64,000 nucleotides of DNA, taken from positions 13,902,519 to 13,966,518 of the forward strand of contig OY365822.1 of the NCBI GenBank assembly GCA_959347315.1. Direction: 5' to 3'. Below the pieces are notes generated by a model. That model had not been told where the DNA came from. It was given only the letters and a program-made list of their open reading frames with translations, and did no database searches. This DNA comes from Bimastos eiseni. Its lineage: Eukaryota; Annelida; Clitellata; Crassiclitellata; Lumbricidae. The translations under genes were made by a program, and so were the position numbers. Position 1 is the first letter of the stretch, and each line of letters opens with the position of its first letter. Below, one piece after another: positions 45,790 through 56,482 of the stretch.

Positions 45790-46400
45790 AGCGTAACTCG
45801 ATTAGAGCCGAGTATAACCGAATAGAGCCGAGTAGGTTCGTGCAGAAAGGAGAGCAGATGTAGGCATCACTTCTGATAGTCAAGCAGAGGTTCACTCAGC
45901 AGTGTTCAGCTCAACAAAGCTAGGCATTACCAAATAGCGCAAAGTCTAGTTCAATGGGACAGAGCATATCCGAGCACAGCTACGTGAAAATACCAAGCAG
46001 AGCAGCTGAGTTGAGCCGAACTAAGTTTAGCTTAGCAGCTGAGCTCTACCGAACTAAGTCAACATTGGCAGCTGAGTTTAGGAGAGCTAAGCTGAAATTA
46101 GCTCAGTTGAGCATAGCAGCTGAATTGAACTAACTATTTAACATGGCGTTTGAGATCAGCTAAACTGAGCTGTGCAGAACAGTTGAATTGAGCCGGATTA
46201 AGTTGAGCGGAGCAGTTGAATTGAGCTGTACATTTAGCTTAACAGTTAAGTTCAGCCAAGTAATTTGAGTATAGCAGCGTTGAATCGAGTCGAAATAAAT
46301 TCATCAAAGCAGTTAATTTGAACAGTTTCAACAGAATCAACCCGAGTAGAGCCCCGAGTAGAACCGAGTAGAGCCGACCAATGATACCTGAATACAATTT
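45790..46400 (+). repeat. Degenerate GAGCCGA / CAGCTGAGTTGAG minisatellite
   Basis: Loosely repeated motifs such as GAGCCGAGTA, GCAGCTGAGTTGAGCCGAAC and TAAGTTGAGCGGAGCAGTTG over about 600 bp. Flanking 45281-45789 shows no gene. Confidence 0.8.
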
Positions 46401-46559
46401 CTTTAAGGCCGCTTTCAGATACAAAGATGACGACCCAGATATCAATGACGTCATTCTGGCAAATAGTGGTTCTTTTCTTAGATGACTACAACGTAAACAG
46501 CAGGTCCCTCTGCATAAGCGAATCAATTGCCATTCAACGAGTGAATGATTGAGCATGAT

Positions 46560-47147
46560 AAATATATGAATTTATATATATATACATATACATATTTATA
46601 TATAAAATTGTACTATGTATTAATTCTGCCATTTCTGCATAGATCATAATGTCAGTATACTGCATTATTACGTATGTAGGCCTATATACTATTTTTATCT
46701 ATGAATTAAAATAAGGGACCTGCGAATCAAAATTTTCTGGAGTTTTGGCGATGCCTAGTTTCCGCAGTAGTGACTGACTGCTTGTAGCATACAAGGATCG
46801 TTATATTTCTTTAGTTTAAGCCAAATTGACAAAATCCATGGAGGCCTACTATATCAAAAGATTTAGGCGACGCGACATTTTTTGTGCCATATGGGTAAAG
46901 CTGCGTTAGATGCCAGTTCGTTGGCCATTTGGATTTTTCGTTGAGGCGGTTGCAGCAGATGATGAGACAAGGCCGTCGCTTGTCGCGTTGAGTGTATGCA
47001 TGGTGTCAATGTGCCATGGGTGGGTGAATGGGAAAGAGAGACGAATGGACCAATAGATGGATGGATAGATGGAAGGAATTGGTCAACAGTGACTGACTCA
47101 TTTGACACCTGTTATGTTTGTCAAAATCGAAACTGAAACCAAAGTAC
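46560..47147. other. Presumed intron 3' of the allatotropin exon
   Basis: A short AT microsatellite lies near 46575. A minus-strand frame ending ANELASNAALPIWHKK (about 46870-46930) vaguely recalls the C-terminal NE-containing region of allatotropin precursors. It has no convincing splice acceptor, so I do not call it an exon. Confidence 0.3.
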
Positions 47148-47359
47148 CTGTAGTGGATCTTTCTGATATAACCACCATCGCTGTCACCACCTGTTCCTCC
47201 ATCTGTTGAAAGGCGCTTTCCGAATCCATGCGCGAATCTGTCGGAGGCGCCATAGCGAAAGCCACGCCTTCGATTGTCTAATGCGTCTGCGCAGCACGAG
47301 TCCATTGCCAGCAGGAGGAAGAGGAGGTTGCAGCACAAGAAAGCAACTTGAAGTTTCAT
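47148..47359 (-). CDS. Allatotropin-type neuropeptide precursor, N-terminal exon
   Basis: ATG at 47359-47357 lies directly after a splice acceptor (ctttcttatgcag|ATG). The product starts with a hydrophobic signal peptide ([20 protein letters not shown]), then LDNRRR and the peptide [14 protein letters not shown] followed by GKR. Gly donates the C-terminal amide, and RRR and KR are prohormone convertase sites. The GFR...S.R.AHG(F/Y)-amide pattern matches lophotrochozoan allatotropins, which act through a G-protein-coupled receptor on muscle and feeding circuits. A Gly/Asp-rich spacer follows, and the exon ends at TACAG|gtactt in phase 2. The rest of the precursor is not identified in this window. 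Confidence 0.88.
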
Positions 47360-47478
47360 CTGCATAAGAAAGGAGTCACGTGATACAGACTGCTATCGGT
47401 TAAATTGTTGTCAAAATTGGAACGAAATTATCTGTTCACGATTCTGTTCTGTTTCTGTTTTGGTCGACCGATCGATGA

Positions 47479-47671
47479 TTTCGTCCATCCATCCATCCAT
47501 CCATCCATCCATCCATCCATCCATCCATCCATCCATCCATCCATCCATCCATCCATCCATCCATCCATCCATCCATCCATCCATCCATCCATCCATCCAT
47601 CCATCCATCCTTCCATCCATCCATCCATCCATCCATCCATCCATCCATCCATCCATCATCGCCGTTGCCGC

Positions 47672-47720
<49 letters not shown>

Positions 47721-47755
47721 ACCACCACCACCACCATCATCATTATCATCACTGG
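47479..47755 (+). repeat. (CCAT)n microsatellite followed by CGT/CGC/CAC triplets
   Basis: CCAT repeats to 47657 with one CTTC interruption, then trinucleotide tracts. It lies 120 bp upstream of the allatotropin exon's acceptor, in its 5' intron or promoter-proximal region. Frames across it are artefacts. Confidence 0.97.
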
Positions 47756-47807
47756 ATTGGTAAAAAGTATATTTTGCATGTCTGCGGTTACACATATACT
47801 CAAAATG

Positions 47808-47875
47808 GACGGGGGTAATTGTCCATGGGGCCGGGCAATTGTTCAGGCGGGCAATTGTCCTACACTCGGATAATA
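47808..47875 (+). repeat. GGGCAATTGTCC-type short dispersed repeat
   Basis: Three spaced GG(T/C)AATTGT(C/T)C motifs within 60 bp. Looks like part of a small dispersed element; no ends defined. Confidence 0.4.
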
Positions 47876-47999
47876 CAGCGCTAGTTTTCAAAATCAACGA
47901 TTCGCTTGCAATACTACGCAAAAACGTAACTATAAATGCAAACGACGAACTGACCGACTGACTGACACACCGATCTACCGACCAAACAACCGACCATTC

Positions 48000-49400
48000 G
48001 ACCCACCAACAAGCAATTCATTCAGAGATCAGAGCGATATTTGCAAACGTCATCAGATTTATACTTTATTTGTCTGGCTTTCCAAATCCTGACTTACGCG
48101 TAATCCCATACTCCATATTCTTACGTGTTCAGATTACAGGGTCAATCGATAGCTGGCGCTAGATGGATCTGTCTGACTCGTACATCGCTGAATCGATACC
48201 TTTTGTCTCTGTGGGCAGAAAAAGGGTAAACCGAATCGGATCCGATGTAAAATAGCAAATTAATAATTCATGATATCTTGATAAGAACTTTATTTTTCAC
48301 GGTGAAACGTTTGCCATAACTCTAACCTCAATTGCAGGTCCCTGTGGTTATACTATTGACCCCAAACCGAAATCAAGCGAAGCTTTGCTGCAAGCAACAT
48401 CCTCATATGTCATCATTAGGAGTGTCAATGAACCGAACCGTGGGGGCCCTTCTGGCCTCAGACGAAGATCATCTGGCTCCATCCAAGCCTTGGCGGAAAA
48501 CTGCACAATTTGAGAGAGTTCGAATTTGCTGTTTTCACGGTGTTATGAGGTTTATGTTATGTTCGTGACTGTTAATGATTAAGATTAACATACAATAATG
48601 ATTTTTAAGTCCAATTTCACTGTTTGTAGGCTATAAGCTGAAAAATGCACCAACATAATTTTTCCGAGCCCTCGCGTAGATCCCTGCCTTATTTTGCTCG
48701 GATGCTGTGACCCGACACTTGCTGGAAAGTTGTGCCACCGGTCCGCCACTCCGAAATTAAAAAGGTTCGACCTACACTATCCAGTCCGGATTCACAATCG
48801 CCATATAAAGCTCCCAGATTTCTTCTTCAGTGCCAAAACTGATCCGCCGTAGAAACTATTGCATGGACGACGCTCAGTCAAAACACTTCAGAAAGCAGAT
48901 AAGCGACTTCTTTTAAGCGACTTTCATTGCAAACTGAGTTTTCACAACCTTCCTTAAATGCGTACTCCTTCTGCCTGCTGCGATTGTCTTTTTCTAGAGA
49001 AGTCGACGGAGCGGTGAGCTTTTCGACATCTGGCGGATTAAGTTTTACATCCGGTTTACAGCGCCGCCAAGCGACCCCTCCGGCGAACGCTGCGGTATGA
49101 ACGACATGGTGCCAGCGTCTTCCGGCAATGATTTTCGCATCCTCATCTTGAGCAGTGATTGAACGATTTGTCAAAAATGATTCCTTTACGTGGTTTAGGC
49201 TAATAGTGTTCCATGATATCCAAAAGTCAATGCTGTCTCTGTTCCAGACATTATTGTTGAGCGATAATTTAATGGTCACTGTTTTTCTTGAGAAGTCGAC
49301 GGAGCGGTGAAAAAGTGGTCACAAACCTACGTTTGTGGGTTCAAATATCAGACAGAGGAGAGAGATTTTAGGAGATTTCACCTTCACTGACGAGAGGCGA
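48000..49400. other. No recognised gene; one unassigned minus ORF
   Basis: A 133-aa minus frame (48878-49279) of fairly even composition has no family I recognise. Its flanks share GAGAAGTCGACGGAGCGGTG (48997 and 49291), so it lies within a roughly 300-bp direct repeat context and may be transposon-derived. Confidence 0.4.
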
Positions 49401-49406
49401 CCCCAG

Positions 49407-49408
<2 letters not shown>

Positions 49409-49487
<79 letters not shown>
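49409..49487. repeat. (TA)n microsatellite
   Basis: About 39 AT dinucleotides without interruption. Confidence 0.98.
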
Positions 49488-49493
<6 letters not shown>

Positions 49494-49899
49494 GAACGAG
49501 TTGACTACATTGACCAAAAGAACTAACTGTGTGGAAGTCAGACAATAAAAATGAAGACGCCAATGCTTTAAATGCAAGGGTGGATCAGGCCAGAGGGAGG
49601 CTCTGACCAGGGTGACTCGAATTCCGCCTCCAATTGTCACCTCCAAACTTCGAAAGCGCCACTTAAAAGTTAAACGCAGGGCACCAGCGTATTCACGAGA
49701 ATCTTAATTCTACCGAACCGCATCGTTATATCGTATTGTATTGTATTGACAATCTCGTCACAGTCCACATAAGAGAAATGTTTCGGCTCGGCCTCCCTAA
49801 AGCCACCCCTACCTGAACCCATAAGTGCTCCCCTCCGAGCACTCTTTCTTTCCGCCACTGTTCACCCAAAGGATACGTCGACTGAAGCACATACACGAC

Positions 49900-50025
49900 A
49901 ACAGGACAACCGATAACAAGACAACTGACAACACAACCAACAACAAGACAACCAACAACAAGACAACCAACAACAAGAAAACCGACAACATAAAAATCGA
50001 CAACATGACAACCCACAATCTGAAA
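49900..50025 (+). repeat. ACAACCAACAACAAG minisatellite
   Basis: Degenerate 15-bp units (GACAACCAACAACAA), clearest at 49920-49990. Confidence 0.85.
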
Positions 50026-50844
50026 ATCAACATCAAAACAAGCGTCAAAATTACAACCGACACCTTGTGATGTGAAATTGTGGTTAAGTTCACCAGTTTA
50101 TCGGAGAGGGTACCTCATATAATACTCAATGATTCAAACCTCAGATTGAAACAGGGACCTCTACCTAACGCTCTCTCTCTCTCTCTCTCTATATATATAT
50201 TATAATATATATATCGAATAATAATTATTTATGGGCGAATTTTCCCCACCTGTAAGAAGCGCTGTTGATCGACGGATTAATAAAGATGCAATTCCAGGTC
50301 ATAATCCAAGTTAACCTGATCTCACAGAGAAGTCAAATGAGTTCAATGTCTTATGAAAACACAACGAGTCATCGCTATAAATCAAACTGTTGAAGATTAG
50401 TTTCAAAAAAAAATAATATAATTGCAATTAGAAACTTCTATATCTTCTTTGTATAATGCATAGACTATCAACCGATGGAGATCCTAAGCAGAGCGACAAA
50501 TAAAGTTATAGTAAGCGTATATATAAGTGAAAATCAGCAAGATATAGTTTCATAGACAGACAGGTCAGTTAAGAAATAGACACAAAATCTTTGAGGGAAT
50601 AAAGTTTGCAATGCATCATTTTCAATGTGCATACAACATGAGAGACATAAATCGAGAGACGTACACACAGACAGAAAACGACAAACAGACAAAGAGACAA
50701 ATAGAGAGCGATATAGACAGAGTGCTACTCACGGCGGCTGATCTTTGACAGGAATCTGTCGAACTGTTATCGCGAGGAGTTGATCAGTGACGAGGTGTCG
50801 AGTGGAAGAAAGAAATAGAGGAAGATAGACAGAGACAGAGAGAG
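50026..50844. other. Spacer without recognised features
   Basis: Short (CT)n and (TA)n runs at 50171-50212, otherwise unremarkable AT-rich sequence. Confidence 0.6.
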
Positions 50845-50848
50845 ACAC

Positions 50849-50899
<51 letters not shown>

Positions 50900-50900
50900 A
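50845..50900 (+). repeat. (GA)n microsatellite
   Basis: About 22 GA dinucleotides after an AGAGACAG-rich lead-in. Confidence 0.95.
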
Positions 50901-51014
50901 TGCATAGACATAGACGACTTCCTCCGCATCAAAGCCTATAGACTAAAGACATGATGAGCGAGCGCTGAACTGAGCCACTTGTCAGCATCGATATATTCCC
51001 ACTGTTGGCCATCT

Positions 51015-51510
51015 GGATATAACAGAATATGGGTCCATCCATATATTACGTACGCAAAAAATCGGATTTTCGTACCCCCTCGCGTGTTGCACCGCGTACA
51101 TTTCGTGGACCACCTCCTCATGCTTACGTACATCTGAGCTCCACCCCCACTGCAAATGGAGACATCTATAAGACATTGATTTTATCACGAGCTATTTATT
51201 TTTGTTAAGCATCATATTTAACGGCTTTAATTTTTTAACTGTTATGAAGAAATAAAACACTAACAACACTTGCGTTAAAAAAAGTTTTAATGCTGCACCA
51301 AAATTGATTAAGCAGGAATATAGTCTGTGATTAGGTTTACAGTTCTGATTTTCATATTCCGTATTGTGGACGTCATTATTAGACAGTCAAATTAGCGTAC
51401 GTACAAGTACATATTTTTGGGAACCCTACCTCCCTCCCACCATACGCACCCGTACGTAAAATCGCCGAAATTGGAAACCCCTCTCAGCGTAGGTAATAAG
51501 TGGACGACCC
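51015..51510. repeat. Two fragments of a TTACGTACG-ended dispersed element
   Basis: ATATTACGTACGCAAAAAAT ... GCTTACGTACATCTGAG (51039-51137) has inverted ACGTA-rich ends. A second ACGTAC-rich segment lies at 51398-51460. They resemble ends of a DNA transposon, but TIR and TSD are not defined. Confidence 0.35.
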
Positions 51511-51529
51511 CTATATACATAGCGATGTA

Positions 51530-51635
51530 GATACCACTGTTTGGACTTTGACAGTGCCAGTCCCAAGCCTCGAGAAAGGAGGAGGGCGACGCCAAATCAT
51601 CTTCGATATGGAACGGTGTCGTTAAAAATCAACAC
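51530..51635 (-). repeat. Dispersed repeat copy (TTTTTAACGACACCG family)
   Basis: Minus strand: TTTTTAACGACACCGTTCCA, GGCGTCGCCCTCCTCCTTTC and AGGCTTGGGACTGGCACTGT. Close to the 38245 copy. Confidence 0.8.
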
Positions 51636-51799
51636 ACGCATAAGTGCATTGTAATTTTATATAAAAAATAGCACCTGTCCAGAACGATTTCAACCTAACT
51701 GAATACTATCACGATCTTTAATAGAATACTCATTAACTATATATTATAACCGCTTGCGAATTATAGATGCATTGAAAATTGACTGCATAGTGGTATTAG

Positions 51800-51910
51800 T
51801 TGCAGTTTAACGACGCTGTGTGATCACAGAGATCATTAGCGTCGCCCTACTTCTGTATCCAGGCTTGGGACTGGCACTGTCAGAGTGCCAAAAATTTTGA
51901 CCTCAGTAGA
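51800..51910 (+). repeat. Dispersed repeat copy (TTTAACGACGCTGTG type)
   Basis: TTTAACGACGCTGTGTGATC, ATTAGCGTCGCCCTACTTCT, CAGGCTTGGGACTGGCACTG. Inverted and 170 bp from the 51530 copy. Resembles the 28180 subtype. Confidence 0.8.
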
Positions 51911-53210
51911 GGTCAAAATTGCGGAGAGACAATTTGAACCTATATCCACCCCGCAGCATACAAGTCCTCCCAATCAATGAAACAGCACCGCCGCATAAGC
52001 GCAGGTTTATAGATTTTCAGCTTAAACAAAATAAGCGATATTAAGATGTATGGAGATTGGAGAATCATATCCGAAGCGTTTTAAACAGACGCCATTGTCA
52101 ATTACGTAGCATACACTTGAAGTCAGAGGGAGATCTAGCATCACACGTCCTTAATATACAACGTCATATGCAACCAGTGCTTAAAGTGTAAAAAAGAAGT
52201 GCTTGGACGCTAGTGTCAAATAGTTACGAACTAAATATTTCAAAGGCAGATCACCAACATAAGTTAACGACAAAACTTATTCTTCGCGCATTATGTATTC
52301 GTTAAGAGAGAAGTTGGATTGATAATATCAATGATGTTGGAATAGATCTAAGTATTGGATTGGTGAACAAAATTCTTCCAAAACAGGTACTATTTAGATT
52401 AAAATAATAATGCATGCTGAAATAAAAGTTACATTATTGAAAAAATATGTGGCTACATAGAAGATGAATTTATAAAAATAGTTCTTGCTGAAGCAGAAGC
52501 TGGATTTGCAGGCATTATTATTATCAATCAAACATTTATTTGACTAAATACAATGGGCGAAAAATAAAATTTAGTTGTGGGACTTCTTGCTTGATACTGA
52601 ACCATGTCGACATAATTACATCCTTGTCGGACTCCTGTCTTGACAGTAGCTCGCTGTTGTTTGTAGAAATTTCGCAATAGTTGAATGAGGTGGCTATATG
52701 GTATGTGGTGCAAGTTAATTAGTTTACTAACTTACTACGACTGATCAGCTCGACACAAATTTTCACCAAACCAGTTTAACAACTATTTGTTTGCTTTCTA
52801 CATCTGAAAATGAATCACAAAATGTAGCAGACACCGGAAGCGCATAAGACGAAAATTAATATGATGAAAAGGTAACCAGAATGGATGACACGAATTGTAG
52901 ACAACCATTATATAGATGGGCTACTTCAGTTAATAGGTCTAATGAAAATATAATTTTTTTGTATAGTAGATAATTAAATGCTATTGATAGTAACGTACTT
53001 ATAGTGATTGCACTGTTGCATGGACGCTCATGGACGGCGTTCAGGCTCTGCTGGCCAAATAAGTGGTAGGACGACATCCAGCCGTGAAACTAAGTGCTTG
53101 GACACCGTCCGTGACCGTCCAGGCTCGCTTTAACCACTGTATGCAACCTATCATATATATAGGTTATATTCATAAATGTATATTATACATGTAAATATGT
53201 GCGTAGGCCT
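51911..53210. other. Spacer without recognised features
   Basis: AT-rich. CATGGACGGCGTTCAGG and CCGTGACCGTCCAGG near 53030-53120 suggest a small decayed repeat. No exon seen. Confidence 0.5.
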
Positions 53211-53214
53211 ATAG

Positions 53215-53272
53215 CCTATGTGTGTGTGTGTGTGTGTGTACGTGTGTGTGTGTGTACGTGTGTGTGTGCAGA
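53215..53272 (+). repeat. (TG)n microsatellite with TACG interruptions
   Basis: TG runs broken by TACG. Confidence 0.95.
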
Positions 53273-54009
53273 TTTGGGTGAGCGTGTGACAGAAATATGG
53301 GGAAAGGCGGGGTTCAACTATACCTATGATTAATTCTCATCCAAGGGTGCCGGATCTCTAAATATTTACAAATTTATAACTTAAGCCAGAGTCAGGATAA
53401 GTGGAAAATCTATGATATATGCTCGCTATTCGGATAAGTATAATATGCGTGAAGCAAGGTGCGTATGGCTGAGTTTTGAAACAAAACATAGATCTAGGAC
53501 TGCAGGTGGTGGATCTCATTCGCTGAGTGGGGATATCATGGATGATGTGATGGATTTCAAATCCGATGTTCCGGATCTCAGATCCGGCTGAAAATTTTGC
53601 CACTGTCAAGGACGGATCTAATGAGGCGATGAATGATTTATGGATTGAAACGATTGCATGGGGTCAAACTGACGATTTCGGTAAGCTGAAGCTCAAGGCT
53701 AATCTCAATCATGCATCCCCTCAATACTAATCCTCATCTCTTATGCCTCATCTGCTCCACGTATTGCACGCTCTTCTTTATTCTCTTAATCATCGTCGTC
53801 GTCGTCCTCCTTATTCTTCCCCATACCATTCTCCTCCTCCTCCTCTCCTCCTTCAACTCCTCCTCTCTTCGTAGGCTAATTATTGTAATAATTAACAGCA
53901 ATTGCGACGGTACACAAGGCTCGGTCACCTGTGGCTGAAAACTGATCATCGCCGGGAGAATTGCAGACTCTACATAACATACTCACATACAAAACAAACA
54001 CATTTCTAC

Positions 54010-54016
54010 GTTTGCG

Positions 54017-54056
<40 letters not shown>
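54010..54056. repeat. (AT)n microsatellite
   Basis: About 23 AT dinucleotides, with a further short AT run at 54082. Confidence 0.95.
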
Positions 54057-54059
<3 letters not shown>

Positions 54060-54209
54060 AACGGTTTTAAACATAATTTTATATATATATAATATATAAC
54101 AATTTCCTAGAATTGCATATAAATGAACTTAAGCAGTAAACTAACTTTATCTGACCCAACACACAATATATGTATTTTGTTACATACTACTATAAATGGT
54201 AAAATGTAC

Positions 54210-54492
54210 CATAGGTGTAACAAAGTATTTAAGGAGGGGGCATAAGTTCTAAGATATTGCGTGAAGCGCAAAATTTTTTTGTGCTCCCACACTTTTTAAA
54301 TTTTGCCCCCAGAAATTTGTTGAAAAATGGAGGGCACAAATTATCTTACCAAAAGTCATCTTAAAAAGCCACTGGAGAAACATAAAAAAGAACCGATTTG
54401 GGGGCACATGGGAGCGGGCACTGAGCACTAAAACTGACGATTTTGAAACTAGGGGGGCCGGTGCCCCCTGCCCTCCGCTTGTTACACCTCTG
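54210..54492. mobile_element. Probable MITE with CAKAGGTGTAAC inverted ends
   Basis: Left end CATAGGTGTAACAAAG and right end CTTGTTACACCTCTG form an imperfect terminal inverted repeat around 283 bp of non-coding sequence. Flanking 8-mers (AAATGTAC / CCCTTTAC) match at only four places, so a target duplication is not supported. Confidence 0.55.
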
Positions 54493-54729
54493 CCCTTTAC
54501 TATAATACATAGGTATACATCGCATTTAGCCAACGCTCAAATGTAAAAGCTTACTACAGTACTACAGGTGTAATAATATATTCCTTAATTCGTCTCTGCA
54601 GCGGCAATGTATGCTCACGAATGTATGTAATATTATTATGTATACAAAACTATACATGGACACTGGCTGGTCTATAAATAGCAACCATTGATATAAGCGT
54701 TTTAAAGTCTCTCTCATGCAATGTATATC

Positions 54730-54871
54730 TTATGTGTGTTTGCAAGTGTGTCTGTGTTTGTTTGCCTGTTTGTGTGTTTGCAAGTGTGTCTGTGTTTGTT
54801 TGCCTGTTTGTGTGTGTGTTGTATGTGTGTGTTGTATGTGTGTGTTTGCAAGTGTGTCTGTGTTTGTTTGC

Positions 54872-54915
<44 letters not shown>
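54730..54915 (+). repeat. TGTTTGCAAGTGTGTCTGTG minisatellite and (TG)n
   Basis: Three tandem copies of a roughly 40-bp unit (TGTTTGCAAGTGTGTCTGTG...TTGCC) end in a long TG tract. Cys/Val-rich frames are artefacts. Confidence 0.92.
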
Positions 54916-54916
<1 letters not shown>

Positions 54917-54918
54917 CA

Positions 54919-55166
54919 GGAGAGGACAAATTCCAAAGGTCGTGATGAAGCGTAATTTCGAGACGCAATCGACGGCTTCTGGGAACGTGTCGTCGCCACT
55001 CGTGGTTCATTCCGTGGCACTTAGCGGAAACCGACCAAGGAGGAGGGGCCGTCGCAGAAGTGCATCGGACTTTATAAGTGCAGAAGGAGAAGATATGGCC
55101 GTGGGGAAGACAGTTGGACGGAAGGAGAGAATGTATGTGGATGGAGAGGAGACCCTCCGCAAATAG
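54919..55166 (+). other. Unassigned open segment after the TG tract
   Basis: From TTCAG|GAGAGG the frame is open for about 80 codons to 55166, with a basic patch (RPRRRGRRRSASDF) and an ATG at 54943. Composition is protein-like, but I recognise no family, and the upstream pyrimidine tract is a microsatellite. Could be an exon or chance. Confidence 0.25.
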
Positions 55167-55429
55167 GATAATTTGGGGCGTTTTGGTATATATATCGACG
55201 AGAGATGCATGTGTTGAATACGACAGCCCACACAACGCAGGATCAATAAATTCACAATTAACCAAAATGGAAGTTGATTATTAAATGCAATCGCATCCGA
55301 TGGTCACGATTCACGAACCTCGACCTCCGTTTTGAAATCAATTCTGGCAACAGACGTTTCCTCTTAACAACAGAAATAGCAGAAACTAAAGGCTGCAGCA
55401 GTAATAATACAATTCAAATTACGAAGTTT

Positions 55430-55560
55430 TGGAGTTTTTCAAGACAAAACTGAAGACCTACCTATTCTCCCTGATCTATGACTAAGAATGCAGCACAGCG
55501 CTTTTGTGCAAAACTTGTCTTGTCGAAGCGCTTTATAAATGCCTAGTTGTATTGTATTGA
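55430..55560 (+). repeat. 5'-truncated LINE 3' end with GCGCTTTATAAAT tail
   Basis: SFEFFKTKLKTYLFSLIYD-like coding remnant, then GAAGCGCTTTATAAATGCCT and a (TTGTA)n end. It links the widespread TATAGCGC motifs of this window to LINE 3' ends. Confidence 0.65.
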
Positions 55561-56039
55561 GTAGAATGTCATATGAAGAATGCAAGCACTGAAGATTTGT
55601 AATAAAATAGGAAACAGAATCTTTATAAATAACGATAAGATGACGATAATCATTTCCTTCTTTTTCTTAAGCTCCAGTTTGCATAAAACTAATCCTACTT
55701 TTGTATCCACAATTAGAAGGAAAAAAACATTGTATAAATGATAACTTCGATTACAAGTACAGCAACACTAGATACTAAGCAATCCTTCTTCTACTTTCGC
55801 CACCGTCTCCTCCATTACCACCGTTGTTATTGTCTTCATTGCTATTGCGCATACAGTCCATTACCACCAGATTGTTACGGGTGCAAAATCCTCAAGGGGT
55901 TGACCACCGCCCTTTAGATACAAAACCCGACTGGCTCGAAGCGACATCTACTAACGAATCGAATGCGTGCATTGTGCTTCCACCTACCGACAAACAAAGT
56001 TATCGCAGAAGATTGATGGTACGTCGACAGCAGTGGCGT
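55561..56039. other. Spacer without recognised features
   Basis: AT-rich, no convincing exon. Confidence 0.5.
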
Positions 56040-56230
56040 ACGGACAGGAGGACATACAGACAGACAGACAGGCGGACATACATAGAAACAGATGGATACA
56101 CACACATACAGATATACGGACATGCAGACATACAAAAAGATAAACGGACAGACATCCGGATATACATACAGACGGACACACAGATGAACGGACAGATATT
56201 TGGACGGACATAGAGACAGACAGACAGTAA
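56040..56230 (+). repeat. ACAGACAGA / GGACATACA degenerate repeat
   Basis: Irregular ACATACAGACAGACAGACAG-like units. The open frames on both strands are compositional. Confidence 0.8.
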
Positions 56231-56482
56231 GTACACTGCATGCTCGATCAGCAATACAACACATCAGGAGTATCCAGTGATTTTGTTTGTGGCTGAGTGT
56301 AAATACGAAAGCCTGTTATCCTAGTGGAGTTACAAAGTTTTTTTTACCTACTTTCAACTAATACCTAATTCTTTACATGATTCCTTGCATCACTAACCAC
56401 CAACAGAAGAAATTACTCACTCTCTCAACCCATTCACTCACGAACCCACACAATCACTCACTCAACCCATCCCATCCTTCCC

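Noticed and set aside
46239..46556. 105-aa minus ORF rich in Leu
   Set aside because: It lies across the GAGCCGA minisatellite. The Leu/Ser bias follows from the repeat composition.
46863..47108. Second allatotropin exon ending ANELASNAALPIWHKKC
   Set aside because: Only a vague resemblance to the precursor C-terminus, and no acceptor of the required phase was found.
54716..54955. Cys/Val-rich ORFs resembling secreted proteins
   Set aside because: They translate a TG-rich minisatellite.
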